From positions 62,001 through 126,000 of the forward strand of contig NZ_RMVG01000010.1 in NCBI RefSeq assembly GCF_003813865.1: DNA of 64,000 nucleotides. The letters run 5' to 3'. The notes beneath the pieces are model-generated. The model was not told where the DNA came from. It was given only the letters and a program-made list of their open reading frames with translations, and did not search any database. A program made the position numbers and the translations under genes. Below, piece after piece: positions 49,087 through 59,102 of the stretch. The stretch comes from Candidatus Pantoea deserta (GTDB taxonomy: Bacteria > Pseudomonadota > Gammaproteobacteria > Enterobacterales > Enterobacteriaceae). Each line of letters starts with the position of its first letter. Position 1 is the stretch's first letter.

Positions 49087-49692
49087 ATGACTGCCTCTTC
49101 TTCCAGTCTGTTGTTGCTGATGTCCTTCGCTGCGGGCACCTTTGCCGCCGGGTCGTCGAACAATCCGCAACACCTGATGCTCGCCAGCCCGTCGGGCGGC
49201 GTGCCCAATAATCCTCTGCCGCTGATCATCTGGCCGCGCGTCGCGCTGGATGAGATGCAGGAGGAAGAGCCTGACCTCGCCGGCTGGTTCGAGCAGACCT
49301 TTGCCCGTAACGGCTGGCCGCCGGCGTGGCGCTACGATATTTTTCCCTATACCCATTACCATCCCAATACCCATGAACTGCTGGGCGTGGCCGAGGGCTG
49401 GGCTGAAGTCCTGTTCGGCGGCGACACGGGCCGCATGGTGACGCTGCGCGCGGGGGATGCGGTACTGATCCCGGCGGGCGTGGGCCATAAACAGGTTTAC
49501 GCCAGCGACGATTTTATGGTGGTCGGCGCCTATCCGGAAGGGTTTGAGCCGCAGACCAGCCGCGATGAGCCGGGTAAGCTGCGCGCGGCGCTGGAGCAGG
49601 TGAAGCAGGTGCCGCTGCCAAAGCGCGATCCCTTTACCGGCAAAGAGGGGGCGCTGACCGAAATCTGGCTGCCGATCGCCGACCATTTTTAA
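49087..49692 (+). CDS. Cupin-fold protein (YjlB-like)
   Basis: 201 residues. The cupin core has the metal-binding pattern HYHPNTHELLGVAEGWAEVL plus a later GVGHKQVYA histidine. The family usually starts shortly before VPNNPLPLIIWP, but this protein has about 35 extra residues: MTASSSSLLLLMSFAAGTFA then AGSSNNP, hydrophobic but with no basic residue in front. GGAG lies 7 nt before the ATG, so the start is supported. An internal ATG at 49177 would give a family-typical length but has no ribosome site. Function unknown. Confidence 0.8.
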   Translation: MTASSSSLLLLMSFAAGTFAAGSSNNPQHLMLASPSGGVPNNPLPLIIWPRVALDEMQEEEPDLAGWFEQTFARNGWPPAWRYDIFPYTHYHPNTHELLGVAEGWAEVLFGGDTGRMVTLRAGDAVLIPAGVGHKQVYASDDFMVVGAYPEGFEPQTSRDEPGKLRAALEQVKQVPLPKRDPFTGKEGALTEIWLPIADHF

Positions 49693-50180
49693 CGCCCGCG
49701 GCGCCATGCGTCTGAACACATTCGATCCGCTTTGCGGCATCGCGCAACGCTACTGGCGGGCAGGGCGCTAAAGCGGCTGTCCGACGCTGGCGCGGCATCG
49801 CGAGGCGTTTTAGCCTGGCGTCGCGCCACGAGCTGAAAATGGCCGCAGCGGCTGATGCCTCTCTGTCTGCATGCCTGCGGCTGACGTACGCGTTACGCCG
49901 CGCCGCCACTAACGGACTTGCCAATGGCCATAGCCCCTTTATCAAGACCTCATCGCGCCGCGCTCCAGCCGTGCTTTTTCGCCATCGTTATGCCATTTTC
50001 ACCCGGCAATTTACCATTGAACATTTTCTCGCCACCGCCGATAACTGACCTACTAACTTTCGTCATCAGACTATTATTGCTTGTCAAAATCTGGCTTTTC
50101 CGCTGTAGTCGAGAAAATATTAAGACTTTTCTTAAGTTTTTTTGGGAAACTTCAGACAGCGCAGCAACAGGCTAATAACA
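49693..50180. other. 488-bp intergenic region before the triple-PAS gene
   Basis: The first 350 bp are GC-rich with no supported gene on either strand. The last 100 bp are AT-rich and contain the RcsAB-like site. The start of the PAS gene has only a weak AGG about 10 nt upstream. Confidence 0.7.
50121..50134. promoter_or_regulatory. Possible RcsAB-like box before the PAS-GGDEF-EAL gene
   Basis: TAAGACTTTTCTTA matches the RcsAB consensus at 11 of 14 positions, 46 bp before the ATG. Weaker than the site at 44204; its location in AT-rich DNA raises the chance-match risk. Confidence 0.35.
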
Positions 50181-53042
50181 ATGGATAAAAACGCTGATGT
50201 CATGTATCGATTGCTGGTGCAGAGCGTGATCGACTACGCCATCTACATGCTTAAACCCGATGGCACCGTCGCTAACTGGAACGCGGGCGCGCAGCGCGCG
50301 AAAGGTTATACGTCGGATGAAATTGTCGGGCAGCATTTTTCGCTGTTTTACAGCGAAAGCGAGCGGCTTAACGGGCTGCCGCAGCGCGGTCTGGAGACGG
50401 CCGCGCGTACCGGCAGTTTTGAAACAGAGGGCTGGCGCTATCGCAAAGACGGCAGCGCTTTCTGGGCGCATGTGGTCATCGACGCGATCCGCGATGAGCA
50501 CGGCGAGCTGATCGGCTTCGCCAAAATTTCCCGCGACTGCACCGAACAGCAGGCGCAACAGCGCAAACAGCGCGAACAGGAGGCGCGTTTTCGCCTGCTG
50601 GTGGAGGGCGTCACGGACTACGCCATTTATATGCTGGATCACGACGGTCTGGTGGTGAACTGGAACGCCGGCGCGCAGCGCGCCAAAGGCTACGTGGCGG
50701 AAGAGATCGTCGGCCAGCACTTCTCCCGCTTCTATAGCGCCAGAGATCGTCAGGCGCACATTCCGGAAAAGAACCTGCAAACGGCGTTTCGCACCGGGCG
50801 TTTCGAAGATGAGGGCTGGCGCTATCGCAAAGACGGCAGCGCCTTCTGGGCGCATGTCATCATCGATGCGGTGCGCGACGACAACGGCAAACTGATTGGC
50901 TACGCCAAGATCACGCGCGACTGCACCGAACAGCAGGCGCTGCTGCGCGCGCAGCGTGAACAGGAGCAGCGCTTTCGTCTGCTGGTAGAGGGCGTCACCG
51001 ATTACGCTATCTATATGCTGGACATCCAGGGACATGTGGTGAACTGGAACGTCGGAGCGCAGCGCGCCAAAGGCTATCTTGCCGACGAAATCATCGGTCA
51101 GCACTTTTCAGTGTTTTACGGCGCGCAGGAGCGGATGCAGCGCACCCCTGACGCCAACCTCGCCATCGCGCTGGCCAGCGGCCGGTTCGAAGATGAGGGC
51201 TGGCGCTATCGCAAAGATGGCAGCGCCTTCTGGGCGCACGTCGTGATTGACGCTATCCATAACGACGAAGGACGGCTCATCGGCTTCGCCAAGATCACCC
51301 GCGACATCACCGAGCGCCGCGAGCAGCAGCAGCAGCTGCTGCGCGCCAAAGATCTCGCCGAATCGCAGAGCGCAAAGATGTCGGCGCTGTCGAAGTTTCT
51401 CGACAATATCATCGCCAATATTCCCTCCTGCGTGGTGGTGGAAGACGCCGTTACCCGTGAAATCCTGCTGGTCAACGACCGGGCCGAAAAGCTGTTCGGC
51501 GTGGCGAAGGCGCTGCTGGTTAACAAAAGGCCGCACGAATGCATGTCGGCCGAACTCAGCGACTACTTCAACAGCCTGGCGGATATCGCGCTGCGCAGCG
51601 AGGGGATCCATGAACGCGAACAGCTGCTGCTGACCGCCAGCGGCGAACGCATTCTGCATACCCGCGCCACCACTATCAAAGGACAGGACGCCCGGCAGAA
51701 CTACGTTATGCTGATCGTCGAGGATGTCACCGATCAGCGCGCCGCCGACGCCCGCATTCACCATATGGCGCATCACGATAATCTCACCAGCCTGCCGAAC
51801 CGGATTCTTTTCCGTCAGCGCCTGAGCGAGGCGCTGCGCAGCGACACCCAGGCAGGGCGGCAGACCGCCACGCTCTGTCTGGACCTCGACAACTTTAAAA
51901 ACGTCAACGATGCGCTCGGCCACCAGATAGGCGACGAGCTGCTGCGCGCCATTGCCAAACGCCTGCGCGGCACGTTGCGCGACCGCGACACCCTGGCGCG
52001 TATCGGCGGCGACGAGTTTGCTATCGTCCTGCCTTCAGTGGGTAGCGCAGAGGAAGCGGCCATCGTCGCGCAGCGGCTGATTGAGGCGATACGGCCGCCG
52101 GTCAATATCGAAGGCCATAACCTGAGCGTCGGTCTTAGCGTGGGGATTGCCCTGAGCGCCACCCTCACTAACACGCCGGAGCAGATGCTGCGCTGCGCCG
52201 ATATGGCGCTCTACGAGGCCAAGCGCAACGGCCGTAACCGCTACGAGCACTTTACGCTGGCGATGGATGATATCGCGCGCAGCCGCCGCGTGATTGAGAA
52301 CGATCTGCGCGAGGCGATCGGCGGCCGCCAGCTCAAGCTTTACTATCAGCCGATTACCGATGGGGAAGCGGTGCAGTCGATTATCGGCTACGAGGCGCTG
52401 ATGCGCTGGCATCACCCGGTGAAAGGGCTGATTATGCCAAACGACTTTATTCCCATTGCGGAAGAGAGCGGGCTGATTCATATGCTCGGCGCCTATGCCC
52501 TCTATGAAGCCTGCCGCGAAGCCACCACCTGGGAAGGCAAGCAGTCGGTGTCAGTGAATCTGTCGCCGCTTCAGTTTAAAAACAGCTCGCTGGTCTCTGT
52601 GGTCGAAGCCGCGCTGCGCGACTCCGGACTGGAGCCGGGGCGGCTGGAGGTGGAGATCACCGAATCGGTGCTGCTCGACGACTCGCTCGGCAATATCCGC
52701 ACGCTGGAGAGTCTGAAAAAACTGGGCGTGCAGATCGCGCTCGACGATTTCGGTACCGGCTATTCGTCGCTGAGCTATCTGCGCTCTTTCCCGTTCGACA
52801 AAATCAAAATCGACAAATCCTTTATCAACGACATGGGCGACAGCCGCGAGGCGCTGGCCATTATCCGCGCCATCACTGGTATGAGCCGCAGCCTGGACAT
52901 CCAGATCACCGCCGAAGGCGTGGAGAACAGCGAGCAGTTTGCGAAGCTGCGCGAAGAGGGCTGCACGCTGTTCCAGGGCTACTACTTCGGCCGTCCGCAG
53001 CCGTCGGAGCTGCGGCTGAAAGCGCTGGAGAGTCCCTCTTAA
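50181..53042 (+). CDS. Triple PAS-GGDEF-EAL signalling protein
   Basis: 953 residues, no transmembrane helix seen, so cytosolic. Three near-identical PAS/PAC units start near residues 9, 136 and 266, each with [39 protein letters not shown] and a closing coiled segment. A fourth, more divergent PAS lies near 405-520. GGDEF is intact ([11 protein letters not shown], residue 608), with an RxxD inhibitory site (RDRD) five residues before it. EAL is intact ([11 protein letters not shown] near 736, [28 protein letters not shown]). The ATG at 50181 is preferred over the in-frame TTG at 50142. Its stop overlaps that of the LacI gene. Confidence 0.92.
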   Translation: MDKNADVMYRLLVQSVIDYAIYMLKPDGTVANWNAGAQRAKGYTSDEIVGQHFSLFYSESERLNGLPQRGLETAARTGSFETEGWRYRKDGSAFWAHVVIDAIRDEHGELIGFAKISRDCTEQQAQQRKQREQEARFRLLVEGVTDYAIYMLDHDGLVVNWNAGAQRAKGYVAEEIVGQHFSRFYSARDRQAHIPEKNLQTAFRTGRFEDEGWRYRKDGSAFWAHVIIDAVRDDNGKLIGYAKITRDCTEQQALLRAQREQEQRFRLLVEGVTDYAIYMLDIQGHVVNWNVGAQRAKGYLADEIIGQHFSVFYGAQERMQRTPDANLAIALASGRFEDEGWRYRKDGSAFWAHVVIDAIHNDEGRLIGFAKITRDITERREQQQQLLRAKDLAESQSAKMSALSKFLDNIIANIPSCVVVEDAVTREILLVNDRAEKLFGVAKALLVNKRPHECMSAELSDYFNSLADIALRSEGIHEREQLLLTASGERILHTRATTIKGQDARQNYVMLIVEDVTDQRAADARIHHMAHHDNLTSLPNRILFRQRLSEALRSDTQAGRQTATLCLDLDNFKNVNDALGHQIGDELLRAIAKRLRGTLRDRDTLARIGGDEFAIVLPSVGSAEEAAIVAQRLIEAIRPPVNIEGHNLSVGLSVGIALSATLTNTPEQMLRCADMALYEAKRNGRNRYEHFTLAMDDIARSRRVIENDLREAIGGRQLKLYYQPITDGEAVQSIIGYEALMRWHHPVKGLIMPNDFIPIAEESGLIHMLGAYALYEACREATTWEGKQSVSVNLSPLQFKNSSLVSVVEAALRDSGLEPGRLEVEITESVLLDDSLGNIRTLESLKKLGVQIALDDFGTGYSSLSYLRSFPFDKIKIDKSFINDMGDSREALAIIRAITGMSRSLDIQITAEGVENSEQFAKLREEGCTLFQGYYFGRPQPSELRLKALESPS

Positions 53043-54103
53043 TCGTACAGGCCGTGCTGCTGCACCGGCGCGTGGCTGAGGTTGTCGCGAATGCGGCGCA
53101 CCGACTCGCGCACCACCAGCTTGCCGTGCAGCAGCAGCGTGCCGGGCAGGGCCTGCGGGTTCAGGCGCATCGTCTGCACCATGCGCACCGCTTCCGCGCC
53201 CAGCTCGTCGCGCGGCACCTGCACCGAGGTCAGGGGAATGTCGTGAATGGCGGCGAGGTTGAAGCCGTCCATGCTCATCACCGAAATATCCTGCGGCACG
53301 CGCAGGCCGGCCTGCTGTAGCGCTTCCACCGCGCCGGCGGCGATATAGTCGCCGCTGGCCAGTATCGCCGTAGGGCGCTGGGCGCGGGGGCAGTGCTTCA
53401 GGTATTCGCCTAGCCTTTCCGCCGCCTCCAGGCGACTAAAACTGGTCAGCGTCAGCAGATGCTGGCGGCTGTCAAAACGCAGATTCATCGCGTGCCAGGC
53501 GTCCCGCACCCCCTGCAAGCGCTGCTCCATGGTGTAGCGCCGCAGGCAGTGCAGCGACAAAATTTGCCGGTGCCCCTGTTCGAACAGATAGCGCGCGGCG
53601 CTCTCGCCAATCAGCTGATGATGGGGTGAAACTGAGGGCAGCCGCATCCGTCGATCCAGCGCATTGATTAACACGCAGGGTTTATTCATCTCGGCCGCAA
53701 GCTGGTGGATATGTCCATCGTCAATTCCCACCAGCAGCGCGGCGTCCGTCTGCTGCATCTTCTCCAGAAACAGCGCGGTATCGCTCTCATTCTCTTCCAG
53801 CGCGCAGTAGCGCAGACGCACCTCGTGCGGCTCAACGGCCTGCGCAATGCCCTGAATTACCTTGTAATAAAAGATGTCGCTGCGCGCGTCAAAAGCGCGC
53901 GACGGCGCGAATACCATCAGCGTATTGAGCAGCAGACGACCGCTGTGCAGGTTATCCAGCACGCCCTGCTGCTGCGCCACCGCCAGTACCTTGTCGCGCG
54001 TGCTGGCGCGGGTATTGGCTTTACCCGCAAGCACGCGCGAAACGGTGCTGATTGAGACGCCGCTCAGCGCGGCAATTTCGCTGATTTTCAGCCTTTGTTT
54101 CAT
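53039..54103 (-). CDS. LacI/GalR family transcriptional regulator
   Basis: 354 residues. The LacI-type helix-turn-helix and hinge are clear in [20 protein letters not shown] followed by [21 protein letters not shown] type I periplasmic-binding effector domain follows ([40 protein letters not shown]). It is divergent from the MFS-GH31 pair and almost certainly controls it, probably lifted by a sugar. A palindrome ATGAAAA-AA-TTTTCAT lies 26 bp upstream and may be its operator. Confidence 0.92.
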   Translation of the reverse strand: MKQRLKISEIAALSGVSISTVSRVLAGKANTRASTRDKVLAVAQQQGVLDNLHSGRLLLNTLMVFAPSRAFDARSDIFYYKVIQGIAQAVEPHEVRLRYCALEENESDTALFLEKMQQTDAALLVGIDDGHIHQLAAEMNKPCVLINALDRRMRLPSVSPHHQLIGESAARYLFEQGHRQILSLHCLRRYTMEQRLQGVRDAWHAMNLRFDSRQHLLTLTSFSRLEAAERLGEYLKHCPRAQRPTAILASGDYIAAGAVEALQQAGLRVPQDISVMSMDGFNLAAIHDIPLTSVQVPRDELGAEAVRMVQTMRLNPQALPGTLLLHGKLVVRESVRRIRDNLSHAPVQQHGLYD

Positions 54104-54128
54104 TTTGTGATCGTCCTCAAATCTGCTG

Positions 54129-54144
54129 ATGAAAAAATTTTCAT
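54129..54144. promoter_or_regulatory. Candidate LacI-family operator
   Basis: ATGAAAA and TTTTCAT form an inverted repeat with a 2-bp centre, 26 bp before the LacI-family ATG in the divergent region. Its size suits a LacI-type operator, though the usual central CG is missing. Confidence 0.4.
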
Positions 54145-54340
54145 TAAGTGCTGAATCGCGTCAGATAAGGCAAGGAAGCGGCTTTAGCCGCGCCAGAAAG
54201 TTTGCCATGAAAAAAGTTGCAAAAAAGCGGCTATACCGACGTTTCACGCTTTTTTATGGTGCAGACGGGTTCACGAGGTACGCCGGGCGGCGATGTGAAG
54301 GATTAACGTGGCCGTTAACAGTCTGCACAGGAGCTTAACA

Positions 54341-55651
54341 ATGAGCCTTGAATCAACCACAAAAACCATCAGCGCTACAGGCGCGATACGAACGATAAAA
54401 CATCTGCGCTGGTGGATGCTGGGACTGTTTCTGCTAGGCGTCACGGTGAACTACGTTACACGTAATTCCCTCGGCATTCTGGCGCCTGAACTGAAAACCA
54501 GCCTGAACATGAGTACCGAACACTATTCCTGGGTCGTCGCGGCGTTTCAGCTTGCCTATACCCTGTTCCAGCCGCTGTGCGGCTGGCTGATCGATGTGAT
54601 CGGTCTGAAAATGGGCTTTCTGATCTGCGCGCTGGTCTGGTCGGTCACCTGCCTGCTGCACGCCGGGGCGGGAAGCTGGCTGCATCTGGCGCTGCTGCGC
54701 TTTGTAATGGGCGCCTCGGAAGCGGCGGCAACCCCGGCAAACGCCAAAGCGATTGGCGACTGGTTCCCGAAAAAAGAGCGGCCGGTCGCGGCGGGCTGGG
54801 CAGGCGTCGGCTTCTCTGTCGGCGCGATGCTGGCGCCGCCGATTATCTATGTGGCGCACATCTCCTTTGGCTGGCAGGGCGCCTTCCTGCTGACCGGCGG
54901 GCTTGGCCTGCTGTGGGTGGGACTGTGGTGGTGGGGCTATCAGTCACCGGAAAAACACGCGCGTCTGTCGGATGAAGAGCGCGCGTGGATCGCCCAGGAT
55001 AACGAAGCGGTGGGCGAAAAGCTGCCGTTTTTCCGGGCGCTGAAAACCATCGGCAAAGAGAAGAAATTTTACGGCATCGCTATTCCCGCTTTTCTCGCTG
55101 AGCCTGCCTGGGCGGTGCTGAGCTTCTGGGTGCCGCTCTACCTGGCTAACGAGCGCGGCATGGATCTCAAACAGATCGTGATGTTCGCCTGGCTGCCGTT
55201 TCTCGCCGCCGATCTTGGCAGCGTCGCCAGCGGCTACCTCACCAAAATTTATGTGAAGTGGTTTGGCCTGACGCGCGTTAATTCCATTGTCGCCAGCTCG
55301 ATCACCGGCGCGGCGCTGATGATCTCGCTGGCGCTGATGACGCTGGTGAAAGATCCTTATCTGGCGATCGCGCTGATCTCGATCGGCGGTTTCGGCCATC
55401 AGGTGATCTCCTGCATGCTCAGCGCGCTGGTGGTCGAACGCTTCGATCGCCGCCAGATGGCCACCGTTAACGGCATGCGCGGCTCCTGCGCCTGGATCGC
55501 CAGCTTTATCTTCTCTCTGATTATCGGCGTCACCGCCGACACCATTGGCTTTAACCCGCTGTTCGTCGCCATGGGCTTTTTCGACCTGATCGGCGCGATT
55601 TTCCTGGTGATGTTTATTGCCGAACGTCGTCAGCGCAGCGCTGAACAATAA
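54341..55651 (+). CDS. MFS transporter, anion:cation symporter family
   Basis: 436 residues from the ATG at 54341, which has AGGAG 7 nt upstream; an in-frame GTG at 54308 is rejected. The family pattern of hexuronate/glucarate porters (ExuT, GudP) is visible: LLGVTVNYVTRNSLGILAPE, FQLAYTLFQPLCGWLIDVIG, GASEAAATPANAKAIGDWFP and the KKERPVAAGW loop. Twelve helices are expected. It lies 10 bp upstream of the GH31 gene and is probably the importer of its substrate. Acidic sugars are usual for this family, inferred only. Confidence 0.9.
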   Translation: MSLESTTKTISATGAIRTIKHLRWWMLGLFLLGVTVNYVTRNSLGILAPELKTSLNMSTEHYSWVVAAFQLAYTLFQPLCGWLIDVIGLKMGFLICALVWSVTCLLHAGAGSWLHLALLRFVMGASEAAATPANAKAIGDWFPKKERPVAAGWAGVGFSVGAMLAPPIIYVAHISFGWQGAFLLTGGLGLLWVGLWWWGYQSPEKHARLSDEERAWIAQDNEAVGEKLPFFRALKTIGKEKKFYGIAIPAFLAEPAWAVLSFWVPLYLANERGMDLKQIVMFAWLPFLAADLGSVASGYLTKIYVKWFGLTRVNSIVASSITGAALMISLALMTLVKDPYLAIALISIGGFGHQVISCMLSALVVERFDRRQMATVNGMRGSCAWIASFIFSLIIGVTADTIGFNPLFVAMGFFDLIGAIFLVMFIAERRQRSAEQ

Positions 55652-55661
55652 GGACTCCCTG

Positions 55662-58022
55662 ATGAAAACCCTGAAGAACTGGACGCTGAATCAGCACGCC
55701 GATCACTTTGTTGAGCTAAAGGTGGATAACCGCCATCTGCTGCGCATTTATGTGCTGGAATCGGGCCTGATGCGCGTGCTGCTGAAGCGCAACGGCGAGC
55801 TGGCGCTGAACCACACCTGGAGTATCGCGCCGGGGGACGACGTGCCCTGGGAAGGACGCGATCGCGAATCGTCTGACGGCTTTACGCTGCCCGCGTTTCA
55901 GCTGGAGCATGAGGAGAATCAGCTGCGTATCAGCACCGATCGCCTGCGCGTTACGGTACACCATCCGCTCTGCCTGAGCTGGGAACATGCTCAGCAGGGT
56001 CAGTGGCAGCCGCTGGCCGCCGATCGCCATACCGGCGCCTATCTGCTCAACGCGCATGGCGACGGCGTCGAGCACTACCAGCGTCGCCAGCCGCAGGATC
56101 GGGTATACGGCCTCGGCGAAAAAACCGGCGATCTCAACCGCAGCGGCCGCCGCTTCGAGATGCGTAACCTGGATGCGATGGGCTATAACGCCGCCAGCAC
56201 CGATCCGCTCTACAAACATATTCCCTTTACGCTGACGCAGCGCGACGGCGTCAGCTTCGGCCTGTTTTATGACAACCTGAGCAGCAGCTGGCTCGATCTG
56301 GGCAACGAGCTGGATAACTACCATCTGCCGTACCGCCGCTATCGCGCCGAGGCGGGCGATCTTGACTACTACCTGATGCTGGGGCCGAAGCTGCTGGATG
56401 TCACCCAGGCCTTTGTACGCCTCACCGGACGCACCATTTTTCAGCCAAAGTGGAGCCTGGGCTACAGCGGCTCGACGATGCACTACACCGACGCGCCCGA
56501 CGCGCAGCATCAGCTGCAAGGCTTTATTCGTCTCTGCCGCGAGCATGAAATTCCCTGCGACTCGTTCCAGCTCTCCTCCGGCTACACCTCGATCAACAAC
56601 AAGCGCTATGTGTTCAACTGGAATTACGACAAGGTGCCGAATCCCAGCGGCATGAGCGAAGCCTTTCACGCGGCGGGCATGAAGCTGGCGGCGAATATCA
56701 AGCCCTGCCTGTTGCAGGATCATCCTCGCTATCAGGAGGTGGCGTCGCAGGGGCTGTTTATTCGCGACTCGGAGCAGGATCGCCCGGAACGTTCGGTGTT
56801 CTGGGATGATGAGGGATCGCACCTCGACTTTACCCATCCGCAGGCGGTGCGCTGGTGGCAGGAGAACGTCACCGCGCAGCTGCTGGAGAAGGGCATTGAC
56901 GCCACCTGGAACGATAACAATGAATATGAGGTGTGGGACGGCGAAGCGCGCTGCCACGGGTTCGGCCAGAGCATTGCTATCAAGCATATTCGCCCGGTGA
57001 TGCCGCTGCTGATGATGCGCGCCTCGCTGGAGGCGCAGCAGCGTTTCGCGCCGGAGAAACGGCCCTATCTTATTTCACGCTCCGGCTGCGCGGGGATGCA
57101 GCGCTATGTGCAGACGTGGAGCGGCGATAATCGCACCAGCTGGCAGACGCTGCGCTACAACATTCGCATGGGGCTGGGCATGAGCCTCTCCGGGCTGTTC
57201 AACGTCGGCCATGACGTCGGCGGCTTCTCTGGCGATAAGCCGGACGCCGAGCTGTTTGTGCGCTGGGTGCAGAACGGCGTGATGCATCCACGCTTTACTA
57301 TTCACTCCTGGAACGACGATCACACCGTGAATGAGCCGTGGATGTATCCAGAAGTGACGCCGCTGATCCGTGAGGCGATCCGCTTGCGCTACCGTCTGAT
57401 GCCTTACCTTTACACGCTGCTGTGGCAGGCGAGCGCGCAGGATCAGCCGATGCTGCGCCCAACCTTCCTCGACCATGAAGAGGACAGCGAGACCTACCGG
57501 GAGAATGACGACTTTCTGCTGGGACGCGACCTGCTGGTGGCCAGCGTGGTGGAAGAGGGCAGCCGCGAGCGCGAGGTCTATCTGCCACGCAACGCTCACG
57601 GCTGGTACGACTGGCACAGCGGGCAGTGGCTGGCGGGCGGGCAGACCGTCACGCTGGACGCGCCGCTCGACCGCCTGCCGCTGCTGGCGCGCGCCGGTTG
57701 CGCGATCCCGCTGGGCCGCTGTGAAAGCGCCACGGATGCGCGCCTCGACAATGTGCGTGAGCTTCAACTGTGGCCTGCGCCCGGCGAAGCGCAGACGGAA
57801 GGCGAGTTTTTTGACGATGACGGCGAGAGCCACGGCTGGCGTCAGGGCAATGCGCTGTGGATGCGCTGGACGCTACGCGGCAGCGCGCAACGCCTGGAGT
57901 TAACGCTGGAGAAGCGCGGGGATTATCAGCCGGCCTGGCGTGAGATTGAAGTGCTGCTGCCCGCTGGCGAGACGCGTGAACTGTGGATTAACGGCGAGAA
58001 AGGCACGCGCTTTAGCCTGTAG
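55662..58022 (+). CDS. Glycoside hydrolase family 31 alpha-glycosidase
   Basis: 786 residues, no signal peptide, so cytosolic. The N-terminal beta-sandwich with GLGEKTGDLNRSGRRFEMRN precedes the TIM barrel. The nucleophile Asp lies in DATWNDNNEYEVWDG (about residue 418), and the acid/base Asp in TWSGDNRTSWQTLRYNIRMG (about residue 489). NVGHDVGGFSGDKPDAELFV and WMYPEVTPLIREAIRLRYRL are conserved barrel blocks. Relatives act on alpha-glucosides or alpha-xylosides; the substrate is undecided. Translation begins 10 bp after the MFS gene. Confidence 0.92.
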   Translation: MKTLKNWTLNQHADHFVELKVDNRHLLRIYVLESGLMRVLLKRNGELALNHTWSIAPGDDVPWEGRDRESSDGFTLPAFQLEHEENQLRISTDRLRVTVHHPLCLSWEHAQQGQWQPLAADRHTGAYLLNAHGDGVEHYQRRQPQDRVYGLGEKTGDLNRSGRRFEMRNLDAMGYNAASTDPLYKHIPFTLTQRDGVSFGLFYDNLSSSWLDLGNELDNYHLPYRRYRAEAGDLDYYLMLGPKLLDVTQAFVRLTGRTIFQPKWSLGYSGSTMHYTDAPDAQHQLQGFIRLCREHEIPCDSFQLSSGYTSINNKRYVFNWNYDKVPNPSGMSEAFHAAGMKLAANIKPCLLQDHPRYQEVASQGLFIRDSEQDRPERSVFWDDEGSHLDFTHPQAVRWWQENVTAQLLEKGIDATWNDNNEYEVWDGEARCHGFGQSIAIKHIRPVMPLLMMRASLEAQQRFAPEKRPYLISRSGCAGMQRYVQTWSGDNRTSWQTLRYNIRMGLGMSLSGLFNVGHDVGGFSGDKPDAELFVRWVQNGVMHPRFTIHSWNDDHTVNEPWMYPEVTPLIREAIRLRYRLMPYLYTLLWQASAQDQPMLRPTFLDHEEDSETYRENDDFLLGRDLLVASVVEEGSREREVYLPRNAHGWYDWHSGQWLAGGQTVTLDAPLDRLPLLARAGCAIPLGRCESATDARLDNVRELQLWPAPGEAQTEGEFFDDDGESHGWRQGNALWMRWTLRGSAQRLELTLEKRGDYQPAWREIEVLLPAGETRELWINGEKGTRFSL

Positions 58023-58145
58023 GCGGCGGCTGGCGCGAGGCGGCCGCGCGCCGGCCCGGTAAGGGACGCGCCTCAGGGAGGAGGCGCTTATCAGTGCGGG
58101 CTGCGCGACCAGAAACTTCTTGAGCGGTCTGGCGGTCTGGGCAAC

Positions 58146-58658
58146 TCAGCCGTTAGCGCCGTGGCTTTCGCTATTCATACGCGCCAGATCTTTGTCGATC
58201 AGGAACAGGCCTTCGCCTTTATTACCCACCAGCGCCAGCTTATCCAGCACGGTTTTGAACAGCTTTTCTTCTTCATGCTGCTCGGCGACGTACCATTGCA
58301 GGAAGTTGAACGTAGAGTAGTCAAGCGAGGTTATCGCCGCATGCGCCAGCTCGTTGATCTTGCTGGTGATCAGCTTCTCGTGCTCCAGCGCCTGCTCCAG
58401 CAGTTCGGACAGCGAGTTATAGGCCACCGGCGGCGCGGCGATGGTGCCCAGCACCGGCATCGCGCCCGTGTCGCTCAGGTAATCAAACAGGCGCTGCATA
58501 TGTTCCATCTCTTCGCGCGAATGCTCTTTGAGAAATGCCGCCGCGCCTTCCAGGCCTTTATCGCTGCACCAGGCGCTCATCTGTAAATAGAGATTCGCGG
58601 AGAAAAATTCGAGGTTAAGTTGATCATTCAGGCGCGCGGTCATTTCAGCGGTCAGCAT
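58146..58658 (-). CDS. ftnA: Non-heme ferritin
   Basis: 170-residue iron-storage protein forming a 24-mer cage. The ferroxidase residues are visible: [32 protein letters not shown] and [18 protein letters not shown]. The sequence aligns with E. coli FtnA along its length, with a slightly longer tail ([10 protein letters not shown]). It sits alone between the GH31 gene and the yjiH-like gene. In E. coli ftnA is iron-induced through Fur; no clear Fur box was found here. Confidence 0.92.
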   Translation of the reverse strand: MLTAEMTARLNDQLNLEFFSANLYLQMSAWCSDKGLEGAAAFLKEHSREEMEHMQRLFDYLSDTGAMPVLGTIAAPPVAYNSLSELLEQALEHEKLITSKINELAHAAITSLDYSTFNFLQWYVAEQHEEEKLFKTVLDKLALVGNKGEGLFLIDKDLARMNSESHGANG

Positions 58659-59102
58659 GGGCGATTCCTTTTAAAAAGATGTTAATAAATAGCAGGGAAG
58701 TGGTGAATTATGCATCATAACGCGCAGCGAAAGAAAGCGTTTTGAATAAAAATGGTTAATTTATCCAGTTGATTTAACTAGAATTATTCAGCTATTTGAA
58801 TGCGATCAATTATCATTCCTGGAGCGATTTTGTATTGCACCAGAGGCGTACGCGGCGAGCGCACCTTTGTGGTGCGCAGGCGGCCTTTCACTCAATCAGC
58901 GGTGGCGCGCAAAACATATTTACGGACGATCGCTCTTTTCAGAAAATATAAAGCGGCGCAGATTTAAACAATTATTTATTTCAAAGCTGGATTCAGAAAA
59001 ACATTATTTTCAAAAGAGACTTTGCGCCCTTGCTGGCATAAATCCTGCAACGGTGAAAGTTCCATATATTGCAACTTGAACTCTTTATTAGCGGGAACAA
59101 CG
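58659..59102. other. 444-bp divergent intergenic region, ftnA / yjiH-like
   Basis: No gene is supported. It is AT-rich. It includes a short palindrome TTATG-CAT-CATAA near 58708-58720 and a weak Fur-like match near 58801-58820 (10 of 19), which I do not accept. Promoters for ftnA and the yjiH-like operon should lie here. Confidence 0.65.

Noticed and set aside
49839..50048. Possible small gene in the gap before the PAS protein
   Set aside because: No Shine-Dalgarno, Arg/Ala-rich composition and no recognisable similarity.
55716..56987. 423-codon open frame opposite the GH31 gene
   Set aside because: Low-complexity Arg/Gln/Ala composition typical of antisense frames in high-GC genes.
58801..58820. 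Fur-like sequence upstream of the yjiH-like gene
   Set aside because: Only 10 of 19 matches to consensus, too weak to accept in AT-rich DNA.
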